DNA from: Taxillus chinensis
Lineage: Eukaryota > Streptophyta > Magnoliopsida > Santalales > Loranthaceae
Direction: 5' to 3'
Length of the DNA stretch: 64,000 nt
NCBI GenBank assembly: GCA_023512835.1
Contig: CM042085.1
Location: 31,535,812 to 31,599,811 of the forward strand
In this document: piece by piece, positions 25,091 to 34,149 of the stretch
How the letters are laid out: each line of letters begins with the position of its first letter
Position numbering within the stretch: the stretch's first letter is position 1
Program-made: the position numbers and the translations under genes
The notes under the pieces: generated by a model
The model's database searches: none
Told to the model about the DNA's origin: nothing
What the model saw: the letters and a program-made list of their open reading frames with translations, nothing else

Positions 25091-26253
25091 GTACTGACTA
25101 AAAATCGTGCCCATTTGAAGTCCTGTAAATACTGATTACCCATTAAGAGGCGCCTGTAACCTTTGTCCCTTCATCTTCCTATTGCATATTAGTGATTGAC
25201 ATCTGTAATTCATGCTTTTTAAATACAAATAATGACTGTGAATGGATTTTTATGGATGGAGTTTTCAAGAAGAGATACAAACCATGCTTAAACAAACTAT
25301 AGGTTATTCTTCATAGGCGTAGGATCCACCTAATTGCATGATTTCTCTTTGAGCATTTGATGAAATTGAGTTATTTTTGCAGTTCTGATGTGATTCTACC
25401 TAGTTGGGGGGCTAGTAGATGCCCAACATTTGGTTTTGTTATTTTATGACAGGCTTTGGAAATCCTGCTTGTATTATGCGTTTTTTCTATTTTCCTTTTC
25501 AAATTAACAGAACTACTCTGCTTGATTTCTGATTATTTCACAAAGAGAAAGCATCAAGATTCATAAATATCGTAAACATGGAGAAAATATATACCTTTGT
25601 TACTCCTTTTATGTAATGATTGCTTTACAAGTTCTTTGCTGTGTTGTTGATGTGTTCAATTTTCTGTTTGTGAATTAACAGTGTAACATGTTCGTTTTGT
25701 TTTTTGGTTTTTGTTTCTTGTTTTTACTTGAATCACGCAGAAGAACTGGTGAGAAGAATGTCCCAGGTCTCATGGGAAAAAATTGATGTTAGTTTTCAAA
25801 ACAGCCGACTGAGGTATGCTGCTCATAGCATCATCCAGGTATATCCTAAGCATGAAAAAGAGTTTCTGCATTACCGATTTTTTTTTCCTCAATGGAAATT
25901 CTCTCATATCAATTTAACACTCTTTAGTCAGAGTTGGGCCTCCCTATTTTGTATGTGATTCTTATCTATAGCTTCCTACTAGAAGTCTTCAATAGATAAA
26001 AGAAAGGTATTGCGGTTCAAAGAATGTAGGGCATATAATAGTCATATCGCACGGGTATTTTGTTTTCGCAATAAGATATGGCAATCTGGCTTGGAAATTT
26101 TAAAACGAAACTTAGCTTTAATCTTTCACAGCCGAGTTATGATTTTAGAAGGAACTTGAATTGGATTGATCATCCATGCAGGTCAAAGATCAAACTATCC
26201 ATTCGGAGGGTGAAGATGTTATATCCCATATGATTGATCATTTTCTTGTATAG
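4011..26253 (+). CDS. Putative serine esterase/lipase, DUF676 (alpha/beta-hydrolase fold), ten exons
   Basis: Exons: 4011-4153, 4677-4744, 5373-5443, 5945-6187, 17892-18058, 18167-18222, 18324-18376, 18454-18574, 25741-25838 and 26182-26253. They sum to 1092 nt, or 363 aa, and every phase matches; an in-frame ATG at 4005 would add two residues. The protein belongs to the plant group related to yeast YOR059C, predicted lipid or ester hydrolases; substrate and location are not known from sequence. The nucleophile motif 'IAHSVGG' puts the catalytic Ser at residue 114. 'MVNGILGS' (41-48) is the oxyanion-loop region. 'ATPHLGS' follows at 164-170, and 'YDHIVGWRTS' (248-257) supplies the likely catalytic His250. 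No signal peptide or membrane helix is evident. Residue 268 is Leu where I would expect Trp ('PK-L-EDS'). Intron 1 needs a GC donor. Introns 4 (11.7 kb) and 8 (7.2 kb) are inflated by transposons. Exon boundaries are inferred from homology and phase, not from transcripts. Confidence 0.9.
4154..4676 (+). other. GC-AG intron 1 of the esterase gene
   Basis: Exon 1 ends ...CTAGGAAG and is followed by GCGCGT; exon 2 begins after CTGCAG (4671-4676). A GC donor gives phase 2 and the conserved join 'GILGS/ATDWKF'. The nearest GT donor (4158-4159) would shift the frame into an early stop. The donor is weaker than the GCAAGT consensus. Confidence 0.65.
6427..6612 (-). repeat. 3' LTR of the old Copia element
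   Basis: It aligns by eye with 17233-17425 in the same orientation. Inside it (higher coordinates) comes a weak polypurine-like tract (minus strand GAGAAGGAAAG, near 6614-6624), then RNase H remnants. Confidence 0.6.
6613..6919 (-). pseudogene. Copia RNase H remnant (C-terminal half, split by a hAT element)
   Basis: The minus strand reads as a stop-riddled RNase H: '[10 protein letters not shown]', then '[16 protein letters not shown]', then 'TEYIEVDKN'. These correspond to the Copia blocks AEAEYRA, CDNxAA and HxRTKHIEID. The reading continues at 11376 on the far side of the hAT insertion. Confidence 0.65.
7159..10700 (-). pseudogene. hAT transposase remnant (BED finger trace, DUF659, C-terminal region)
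   Basis: Reading down the minus strand, a decayed BED-finger end ('[13 protein letters not shown]', about 10560-10620) is followed by an acidic linker (10332-10580). The DUF659 core comes next (9817-10371), with '[19 protein letters not shown]', '[13 protein letters not shown]', 'IMSDGWKD' and '[15 protein letters not shown]'. A continuation at 9439-9735 has '[15 protein letters not shown]' and '[14 protein letters not shown]'. Near 9090-9200 there is '[11 protein letters not shown]' and '[12 protein letters not shown]'. The C-terminal tail '[18 protein letters not shown]' is at 7159-7473. Frameshifts and stops separate these blocks, and another element (7571-8575) interrupts the C-terminal part, so it cannot make transposase. 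Confidence 0.8.
7571..8575. mobile_element. Non-coding ~1-kb element nested in the hAT transposon
   Basis: It interrupts the hAT C-terminal coding region. Its left edge reads ACAGATCCAGGAAG then TTTGGAGGGACCGA; its right edge read backwards gives CAAAGACGGATTTAGG then GGGGGACCGA, so the two ends are roughly inverted. The interior is very AT-rich with repeated AACCGAAT/AAACCAAA words (7730-8230). The exact ends and target duplication are unclear. Confidence 0.5.
11376..11625 (-). pseudogene. Copia RNase H remnant (N-terminal half)
   Basis: Reading the minus strand from about 11620 gives '[18 protein letters not shown]', then '[12 protein letters not shown]', then the 'AEA' that joins 'KYHAL' at 6919. 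This is the Copia ILRYLKGTPGKG...DRRSTSGY region. Several stops are present. Confidence 0.65.
11636..12169. mobile_element. GGCGC-rich element end followed by a degenerate GATGACCTCG array
   Basis: The left part (11636-11800) is rich in GAGCGCC/GCGCCTCG words like the ends of the neighbouring hAT. From about 11820 to 12165 an imperfect array repeats GATGACCTCG/GACGATCGACGATGG-type units at irregular spacing of roughly 30-45 bp. No coding sequence is convincing. It lies between two Copia fragments and is probably another inserted non-autonomous element. Confidence 0.4.
12700..13640. mobile_element. Insertion splitting the plus-strand Copia RT
   Basis: Copia coding stops after 'YAQTYGVDQ' (about 12695) and resumes near 13645 ('SSLVAKL'). 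Between them the sequence starts with GAGGTGGCGCCTTGAGG-type words, becomes very AT-rich and includes a 36-bp tandem array, then ends with TTGAGGCGTCTGCCTC. The GGCGC-type ends suggest a hAT-like non-autonomous element; exact termini and target duplication were not resolved. Confidence 0.5.
13290..13433 (+). repeat. 36-bp minisatellite, four copies
   Basis: Four consecutive AT-only-looking units start AAGTTTAATGTTATATT and end TTTTAAAAATT, with one to three differences between copies. The flanks on both sides share AAGTTAAATAATTTG, so a larger segment was also duplicated. Confidence 0.85.
14964..15140 (+). repeat. 3' LTR of the plus-strand Copia fragment
   Basis: It starts TGTTAC right after the polypurine tract GAGGGGGAG and is tentatively closed at the CA of 15139-15140 (GATATCTTCA). 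It contains a TATATATACC promoter-like stretch. The partner 5' LTR was not found, so the right edge is an estimate. Confidence 0.5.
15141..17220 (-). other. Decayed internal region of the old Copia
   Basis: This should be the pol-linker to gag and leader part of the old minus-strand Copia. A short minus-strand frame at 15138-15344 is Ser/Asn/Asp-rich like a Copia linker, and the frame at 16912-17190 lies where gag should start after the PBS, but neither has a diagnostic motif. A 36-bp tandem array lies at 16231-16381. I see no host gene here. Confidence 0.4.
16231..16381 (+). repeat. 36-bp minisatellite, about 4.2 copies
   Basis: Units of exactly 36 bp begin TTGATTGCTCCATTAATG and end TTACAAT plus four bases. 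Four full copies and seven more bases are present, with up to ten differences between copies. It is unrelated in sequence to the 36-bp array at 13290. Confidence 0.85.
17233..17425 (-). repeat. 5' LTR of the old Copia element
   Basis: It aligns with 6427-6612 and additionally carries a ~28-bp internal duplication (TAATACCTAATTAAG at about 17309 and 17336). The adjacent PBS (17221-17232) fixes its inner edge. Confidence 0.6.
18868..18956 (-). repeat. 3' LTR of the intron-8 Copia
   Basis: 89 bp, directly repeated at 23852. It lacks 16 bp present in the other LTR (ACATATAACATCACAG region) and shows a few further substitutions. Confidence 0.9.
18952..23211 (-). pseudogene. Copia gag-pol, inactivated by stops and frameshifts
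   Basis: Translation would start at the ATG ending at 23211. gag (to 22218) has a zinc knuckle '[14 protein letters not shown]' after an Arg/Gly-rich stretch, and a frameshift near a G6 run at about 22880. Protease ('[13 protein letters not shown]') opens the next frame (21615-22217), which abuts gag in the same frame with only TAA between. Integrase parts include 'HSDVWGP', 'VDDYSR', '[12 protein letters not shown]' and '[14 protein letters not shown]' (20275-21708, with breaks). RT starts '[20 protein letters not shown]', is cut by TAG after 'VAKGYT', and retains 'VVYVDDIVI' near 19900-19930. RNase H is at 18952-19281 ('[11 protein letters not shown]', '[12 protein letters not shown]', 'LADLFTKPL'). 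The catalytic motifs remain but the frame does not. Confidence 0.9.
23852..23956 (-). repeat. 5' LTR of the intron-8 Copia
   Basis: 105 bp, bounded by the PBS at 23841-23851 on the inside and the target duplication AAACC at 23957-23961 on the outside. Confidence 0.9.
23957..24857 (+). other. Remaining intron-8 sequence right of the Copia
   Basis: AT-rich to 24450, then mixed composition. Short frames at 24466-24798 have no family motif. No gene seen. Confidence 0.5.
24858..24975 (+). pseudogene. Small Copia RT C-terminal remnant
   Basis: The frame reads '[20 protein letters not shown]', which matches the Copia block '[20 protein letters not shown]'. No other part of this copy was recognised nearby. 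Confidence 0.5.
25022..25084 (+). repeat. G10(GA)n microsatellite
   Basis: A run of ten G is followed by about 26 GA units inside intron 8. The long Ser-Leu and Arg-Glu frames across it are repeat artefacts. Confidence 0.95.
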
Positions 26254-26700
26254 AAGTTCATTCATATGTTTGCACTTACCAAACCAGCACTGTGGTATTA
26301 TTTTTGGTAAGTTGTCATTCTCTTTGGAACCAAAATCCTATCCTTCATAAACTGCTACAGTCGATTATTTTATTACTTAATTTTTTGGTTTTGTTGCAGA
26401 TGTAGGGCGATCAAGTTTCTCGATGATATGGACATCCGGATTCTATGTAAATGAGTTTAACGACTCTTCAAGTTCTTTTTTTTTTTTGATTCCTCATGAA
26501 TTCGAATGTACACAGTCCCATCTATTAATCGCAAATGTAGAGTCCCATCTATCAATTGCAAGTATCTGCCCTCGCTGACATCGACCCAAGCATTGGTTTC
26601 TACTCTATATTGTCATTTATGTGGTCAACAAGTCTGGCGTCTTGGGTGAAATTCATTGAATGGTTCGAAAACCAGCAGTGGTCGTATTCAATTGTTTTTT
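26254..26700 (+). other. 3' UTR of the esterase gene with a probable intron
   Basis: After the stop (26251-26253) comes a good donor TTTTTG|GTAAGTTG at 26307 and an acceptor with a clear pyrimidine tract, TTTTTTGGTTTTGTTGCAG, ending at 26399. This gives a 93-nt 3'-UTR intron starting 53 nt after the stop. The transcript end is not defined. Confidence 0.5.
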
Positions 26701-29700
26701 CGTAAATTAATTTTTTGGGTTAAATATTTTCTTTTGGGTGGTATAAATCCAGTAAAACCCGGGCCTTGGGCTGTAGAGAAAAAAAATCATAAACATATTT
26801 GAGATTCGCTTGATTAGTAAGCAAGTCCAGTATGTGATATTGTATTTTATGTTTGTGGCCACAAATAAACGTGAATTTGTAAAATCTTTAGGCAAATTTA
26901 TATTTATAAACACGCTTGTTTATGCTTGTGAAAGTTATTGGACTATGTTGAATAATAATTTAATCATTTGCACTCTAAAACTATAACTATTTTGTATGTT
27001 TGGTGTCTTGAATGTGTTTTTATGTGATTGATAAATTTAAAATATTATACATTTAGAATTTGCAAATTTGTATTGTATCTGCTTAGTGCTTTGATTTTAC
27101 GTATGATTGATTAATCATTCACGATCATGAATATTGTTCCCCAGCATTCACCGACATTGTAATCGTCTCATTACTCTGATCGACTTATTTAAATTATAAT
27201 CAAGCTCATTCTTATTTTTTAAATTATGTTAGTTTATGTAATATATATTGAAGATACATGCGTAATTATATATATATTTTAAAAGATTTATGGACAATTT
27301 CTCCCATGAATTTTGTTCTCTCTTCGTAAATCGAAAATCAGTTGAATGGAATCAGCATCAATAATATTATATAGGCTAAATAGGTAGTCAAATATTCTCT
27401 CCATGGACGAGTTTTGGACTTTCATATATTTTAGCGTTTCTAAACCGTAAAATGAATCCCATGACAACAAAATAAAAACGTATACACAAGTATACATTAT
27501 AATGTATACTTATCATTATAAGGTGTCACATTATAATGATCCCAACGGCATCTAATGTTGTAGGACAATACATATGATGCTCTTGTTTTTGTGTTTTATG
27601 CAACACAAACAAAAAGAAGTTGCACATTTATCATATTATTAATGTATTTAATATAAAAGAAAAAATATAAAATTAATGAAAGTTTTAAATTTCTTACATT
27701 TTGAAAGAGTGGTTGATGGTTCACTTGAAAGACTTAGACTCAAATCTGATTGGATAGACATTGTTATTTTTTTTATTGAATGTTATTCCACGGCTTCAAC
27801 CATATAAACACTTAATCAGAAATAACATAAGCTTAAATTATAAATCAAATATCTTTAATTGTACATTAATCCAAAGGGAACATATCAATTATGTGATTCT
27901 GGTATAATATCTTAGAATAAGATTAATAAGCTAAGATGTCGTGTTTGGATAGTTTAAGGTCATGCATCAAGCTTATCAAGGGTGGGATTACAACCACAAC
28001 TTTTCTGGTCAGCAATGAAGGAATCCGAAAACAAAGAGATTTTCCTACAAAAAGATAGCTGCTCCAACTTAGAAAATTGAAACTTTTTATGCACAATTTT
28101 TTTTACATAATAATAAGTATACTACATAAAAGAAATAGTAATTATCTGTTTCTTAAGACTCTAAAACAGGGGAAAATATGTGCTTCTAACTAAGTTTATC
28201 CGAGATTGCAACACACAAGATTGCATCAAAATATAATCCCAAGATAAACCTAAACGTACATTTGTTTTTGCTGATTAGATGTCATTTAGTCAATGTAAAG
28301 CTATATCATTTAATTTCCCTTTGTTCAATCAATAATGTTATGTATCGAAAATTCAAAATCATTTTTGACCCCAATCACAACACATATATCTGGCAATAAA
28401 TAAGAGGTTGAAACGTTTAATGCAAAGTATATATTTTACAAAAACAAATATTAAAAAACTACGATTAAAAAAACTATGTAATAAGAAAAAATCAACTTCC
28501 CATCATTATTTATGGTGCAATTTTATGGTTGCTCCATCCTATTCCTATCTAATACCTAATACACCCATTCCAATTTCCAACCAGTTTTGAGATCTTTTCA
28601 TTTACGAAAGAACCATAGGATTAGGATAGGCCCATATATAGCATAAGTTTACATATATTAGACGACGATGATATCCACCACCACGTCCAAGTGATGAGAT
28701 CACTCCTCAGCTCGAGAAGGAGCATGCATGCAGCTCCGGTCCATTTCGGTTTGACCCTCAAAAGATAAGTATTGACAAGCACTACAAAATCTGGCGAAGC
28801 AGCGCTCTCAGTATGTCACGGGCGACGACGACTCGCTGGGAGACTGTCGGGGGTGTTCAAAAAGCACGATGCAAATGATTTCTCTATAAATGATGATTTT
28901 TCGAAATTAATTTGTACTATTGGATTTTTGTTTAATCGACATAAATTGAACTTTAATTACAAATAAAATTTTATTTGATTATTCAAATGAGATCGAAAAA
29001 TATAGAACCAGATTGCATTATTTCACAATCTCATGAAAATCATTATAGTTTTCATATGATAATTTAGAGTTATAATTAAATGAAAATATAATTTAAGCAG
29101 TTAAAAATTTAATTCAACTATTAAAATTAGAACTAGTATGCACGGAATGATTATATTATGTATTTGATAAAAGGAGAGAGCTTGCAACATGGATTTCAAG
29201 CTGATTGATAATCAATTTATATATATATATATATATATATATGAAAAGTATTTTATATAATTAAAATAACGTTGATTTATTTTTTCTCTCATAATAATTA
29301 CGCAACTCTATCTAGATAATGACGCAACTCTATCTAGATATATCATTTAAAAAAATATTGATCTTAGTCAAGGCACATGTTCGGGTTGTTTGGTCTCTTG
29401 CAGAGAAAGCGTCCAACGCGAGAGCTTCGGTCCGACCTTCCGCTATCTGCCGCTGTTTTGCAGTCGTCACATGTCTCTCTGGTTCTGATTTCTAAATCAA
29501 GTAGCCGTAGCGAGCATTATTAAGTTTGATTACAACCGCCGATGTGTGTAGATTTTGAAAAGTCCAACGCTTGTTCATTTTATTTTATTTTGAATTAAAT
29601 CTGTACCTGCGGCTCCGGACCGGACCTCGTAAAAGGGGAAAGTTTGATTTTAACCTCGGGAAATTCCTTAACCCGGGAACATGGTATACATAGGCGTGAT

Positions 29701-29737
29701 ACGACGTGTATGTATTCAGTCATCTTAACTAGGATTA
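26700..29737. other. Intergenic AT-rich region, no gene recognised
   Basis: Short frames here (for example 26707-26913, 27288-27497, 28772-28966) have no family motif and no splice support. Visible structures are a perfect palindrome at 27488-27511, a 22-bp tandem copy of ACGCAACTCTATCTAGAT near 29298-29342 and a (TA)n run at 29217-29242. A slightly GC-richer patch at 28660-28880 and another at 29380-29520 are unassigned. Confidence 0.5.
27488..27511. repeat. Perfect 24-bp palindrome
   Basis: The twelve bases AAGTATACATTA are followed immediately by their exact reverse complement. A further CATTATAATG copy occurs about 20 bp downstream. Confidence 0.85.
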
Positions 29738-30103
29738 GGACATTCGGCTTTGACAAAACTTTAAAAATAGTTAAATAATAATTCATTATTTTTAAAAATC
29801 TCTATTATTACATTAAACTTGACTCCAATCAAATATTATTTTTAATTAAAATAATTATTCCTCACCATCAAATGAGAATTATGCCCCCCTCTCTCTGTCA
29901 ATTTGTTCACAGATGCCGCAAAACCTCCCCCCTCTCACGCAAAAACATGTGGGGAAATAATAATTCACGACATTCGGCTTTGACAAAACTTTAAAAAATA
30001 GTTAAATAATAATTCATTGTTTTTTAAAATCTCTATTATCACATTAAATTTGACTCCAATCAAATATTATTTTTAATTAAAATAATTATTCCTCACCATC
30101 CAT
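29738..30103 (+). repeat. Pair of ~131-bp direct repeats
   Basis: Copies at about 29738-29869 and 29970-30101 both start ACATTCGGCTTTGAC and end TTATTCCTCACCATC, with only a few differences. About 100 bp of unrelated sequence lies between them. No PBS or polypurine tract is visible, so a local duplication is more likely than LTRs. Confidence 0.8.
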
Positions 30104-30153
30104 GACAAACACACACACACAAAATTATGACTTAAAATTATCTATCGGAAAGT

Positions 30154-30569
30154 TGTCACACATGAAAGAAAGAAGGAGAATCTGAGAAGGTTAATAAGGT
30201 AGAACAGGCTTAGAAATATCATAATGCGTTTTAAAGTCGTGTGAGTTAATATGACAAGCCTAAAGCAGACAATATTTGTAACATGTGGATAGGACTGTGC
30301 CTTAGCTTGATCTTAACAGGTGGTATCAAAGCTTGTTGTCCCCGAAAAGGTATTCTACTATATCAAAAGTTTTTTCGACATGGTTTGGTCAAGATTATTG
30401 AGAAGTTGTCCCACATGGAAGAAAGAAGGGAAAGTTATAGAGGTTAATAAGGTGAAGCAGGCCCAAAAATGTCACAATACATTTTAAAGTCATGCAAGCC
30501 GATGTGACAAGCATAAAATGGATAATATTATGACATGCATGTGGAATGCACCCTAGCCTGGTCCTAACA
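30154..30569 (+). mobile_element. TRIM-like miniature LTR retrotransposon
   Basis: Two directly repeated ends (30154-30318, 165 bp; 30407-30569, 163 bp) run TGTC...AACA and bracket only 88 bp. A PBS (TGGTATCAAAGC, 30321-30332) follows the left end as in a plus-strand element. There is no coding capacity. The two ends have diverged clearly and no target duplication is visible, so it is old or rearranged. Confidence 0.65.
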
Positions 30570-32100
30570 TTGTAGCATACTATTCATTATGCTATCCTGC
30601 TGCATGCACCATGTTTTGAATAGGTCATAGTTTTCTTTAATCCTTAATAAAAACAAGCCATCTCCCTCATCTCTGTCACTACTATCTAAAAAAATGTGGA
30701 GTAAAGAAAGTTGAAGAGTTAGTTTAACAAAAATATCTAAAAATTATATTTTTTAAATTCTTTATTATAATCAAAATTTAATAAAATAAATAGTAACTCT
30801 TTAAATTTAACCAAATATTATTCACTATTTATTTATTAAAATATTATATTTTCTCTCATTACATTTATTTTTTTATTTTTTTCTTACTACATTTGCCTTT
30901 TCATTTAAAAGAATAAATAAATATTTAAAAAGTAACATTTTAATCGATAAATACTTAAACTAGAGAAACTAAAAAGTGTGTTTAAGTTGTTAAAATATTA
31001 AAAAGGTACTTTTGCTTATTTTGAAGAACTTATAATGGATGTTATAAGTATTAAATAATTATTGTAAAGTTTGGTGGTGAAATTTAGTAAAATTGTAGAT
31101 TGTTGTGAGCTGTGCCTGTGAGCTTAGAAAACGTCCAATAGAACTTTTTTCTACATATGTTTTTTTTATTTTAAGGATGGGCTATTCACTCTTTTCCTTT
31201 TTGTAGCCTAACTAGGAACAACATAACGTCTATTACTTCTTGTTCAACAATAGTTGTAAGAATATTTTGGTTAAATAGATATGATTCCGATTTTTGCTCA
31301 TGTGCTATACTAAGAGAAGAGTAATACCCATAAAAATGTTTTCCTTTGCTCCTCAAGGCACTCACATCAGTTATCCAACTATTTTTTCTGAGTTTATAGA
31401 TTTAAACTACTTTTTATTTTTCTATACAAATAGATACCATAATAGATTTTATTAATTAGTCTATATCATTAAAATAATATTTTATATTATTTCTTATTTA
31501 ATAATAATTTTTTATAATTTAATATGGAATAAAAGTAAAAGCTGTAAGAAACATGAATGAGAGTCTAGATTTTTTTAATAATTTAATAATTATAAAAAGT
31601 GAACAATATTTCTCAATATAATAAAAATTATTACACAAATCATATTAAGAAAGTTAAATACAAGGTTTCTGTGGTACGAAGATTTTATGATTTTTTTTAC
31701 TTTTTTTCTTTAAATGAAAGAAAACAAACTTCTATAGAAAATCTACTACTAGTACTCGTAGTCTTGAACTCTTATTTCTTATTATACAAATTCTAAGAGT
31801 GTAATCAAGATTTGACTTCACTCTTAGATTTGATACTATATTTTCTCTGACAAACCCTTCAGACAAACCTTCAAACTGACTTTTGATTGGCCTTTTGTCT
31901 TAAACACTTGGAATCCTCAAACTATGTCTTTGATATTACACAATTCTTCCTTGGTCTCAAGCAATTAGATTACCTCTTGGACTTGTTTCTTAGTCTTTAG
32001 CAATATTGACATGCTTTTAGAGCATCTCCTACTAAACAAGTCATTCAAGATTTATTCTTTGACTTGGCATACAGACATCTTTTTAATCATTAATGTTTGT
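30570..32100. other. Intergenic AT-rich region, nothing recognised
   Basis: Long A/T tracts and no coding family motif on either strand. The frame at 31599-31796 is low-complexity. Confidence 0.5.
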
Positions 32101-33899
32101 TCCGGAGAGCCTAGAGGGGGGTGAATGGGCTCTTTGAAAACTCTTTCTCACTCTTTTGGCACAACATTTAATCTGGTTAAGAGAATGAATCAATGCGGAA
32201 GACAACCAAATAGTAGAAGTATTTGGTATTATTATCAAAAGATAATTATAACAAAATGAGTAGCGGATAAAGCTGTTTGCACAAGCTTGGATCTACTGAA
32301 AAAATATCTCTATTTGGTTTACAGTAATACTCGTTTACAATTACACACACGCTAGCCAAAAGCTCTATTAAGCACACACAAAGTACTCTCTAAACACACA
32401 AATACAAATGTACACAGTTCTATATTTATAAGTATCCCTTAGAGACATTTTTGGAACTGAGCATCTTGATTGCTGAGCTTCATCAATGATCTTTTCGGAA
32501 ATTCCCTCTATTTTAATGCTGTGGATGTGGAGCTCAAGATGTTGGAAGTATAAGTGAATTAACTCCATTTTGTATATTTCCAATTGCATTGAGGATCGCT
32601 CCATGTATCCGTGTAATCCACGTGTAAGATAACTTAAATGTATTCAATGGATTTCTTTTTACATCGGGACACAGCGAGCTGATGAGTTTGAATGCACTGT
32701 GGTGATAAGGTAAGTAGTTGGAGCAGTATCGTCTTATTTCGTCGTAAGGTTCTTTACTCCGTGTTAATGAAGTTCTCGGATCCTAACTCCATGTCAGTTT
32801 AGTATTCAGATCCTTATTCCATTACAAGGTTCCTTACTCAGTGTCAGCGCTTCCTTACTTCGTATGAGGGCAAAGTTCGGATTCCTTACTCCATATAAGT
32901 ACGAAGCTCGGATTCCGTACTCCGTCTCAATACTTCCTTACTTCGTGTGAATAAAGACTCGGGTCCTTATTCCGCATAAGTGTTCTCTTACTCCGCGCAA
33001 GTTGTAGACTAGTATTCTTACTCCGCATCTTTTTGTCCTTAGTCCGTTTGAGTGAAAGATGCGGATTTCTTATTCTATATCAATAGTCTTTATTCTACGC
33101 TAGTATTTCTTACTCTGTATCTTGTGTTGACTTGGTTATTTACTAAGTAGATTGTCAACACTCACGTTGATCCAGATCAGGATTATGTATTCTGTCCTTA
33201 ACTTAACGCTCACGAGTGACGATCTAGTTAAAACTTATCTTCTACAACAAGTTAGAATAGACATTGAAAGATTTCAAATCAAATTACATAGGGTTTTATC
33301 CGCATCATCCAAATTCTGGGTTCAATCCAACATTTAAGTTTGACTTGGTGTTTTATCAAGCCTTTAAGTACTCAATCTAGCTACACTATTTTACTTTATT
33401 GTAAAACTTTACTTTAGTCTAAAACTTGTCAATCAAACTCTTTTTAGTTTGATAGTGGAATCTAATAGTTCAAGTCCAATACCTTACTTAAACTCAATAT
33501 GTTAACTTATCATAGTCTAAGTGTTCAAGTTTAAACTTGTTGTTCCCGTAGTCTTCTGGTTGTCATTGTTATCAACCGTATGCAGCAGTGGGTAGATGCT
33601 ATGTTGAAGATCAGTATTGAGTTGGATAATAGAGTGACCTCTTAGAGTGAGCTCAGAGAGGGAGTCTATCATGTACCGACAGAGTCGAAGATCCAGAGAT
33701 TTGGAGACTCGTAGACCCACAAGTTCGAAGATCAGATGACTCGAAGATGACTCGAGATCTGCAAAGTCGAAGATCATCAGGCCATCAGACTCAGAGCACC
33801 ACTAAAGGAACACAGGGTTGTAGACTCGTAGATTCACAAGGTCCAAGATTTGAAGACCCAAAGTGCAGATAGGGTAGAGCAGTGTCTCCTGACCTCCTC
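32101..33899. other. Unclassified repeat-like region
   Basis: It opens with GAGCCTAGAGGGGGGTGAATG, a phrase I associate with a dispersed plant repeat (from memory, not verified). It includes a degenerate CTTACTCCG array (32750-33120) and, at about 33640-33870, repeated CGAAGATC/GACTCGTAGA words. No coding domain is visible. Confidence 0.4.
32750..33120 (+). repeat. Degenerate array of a CTTACTCCG-type unit
   Basis: About fifteen imperfect copies of a TTCCTTACTCCGTNTNAG-like core recur at irregular spacing of roughly 17-36 bp, often next to GGATCC/CGGATT words. The array is not a simple microsatellite and carries no open reading frame. Confidence 0.65.
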
Positions 33900-34149
33900 T
33901 AAACATATTCTCACATCAAAACAATAACAATATGCACATATTATGCCATTACATTGATATAATATATCACACCTATATGAATTTACATATATTTATATGA
34001 TATAATTTTCAATTCTCTACCCTAAAACATATTTTCACCTCTCAAATCACCACAGACAGGTATCGCTAGGAAGAAGGTATAGATTCCCTACCTTTTACGT
34101 GGTCGATTGCAGTCTAGATCACAAGAATTCCTCCTCCAAGCTCTGGCCG

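Larger units (their letters stand above)
18575..25740 (+). other. Intron 8 of the esterase gene (7.2 kb, contains a Copia element)
   Basis: The donor is AAG|GTACGG at 18575 and the acceptor ACGCAG ends at 25740; the split Glu codon joins 'YDTIE' to 'ELVRR'. About 5.1 kb is one complete Copia (18868-23956). The rest (18575-18862, 23962-25740) is older intron with a small Copia remnant and a (GA)n tract. Confidence 0.85.

Noticed and set aside
24847..25143. Frames encoding long Arg-Glu or Ser-Leu runs
   Set aside because: They are translations of the (GA)n microsatellite.
29738..30103. LTR pair of a miniature retroelement
   Set aside because: No PBS, polypurine tract or TG...CA ends were found, so it is listed as a simple direct duplication.
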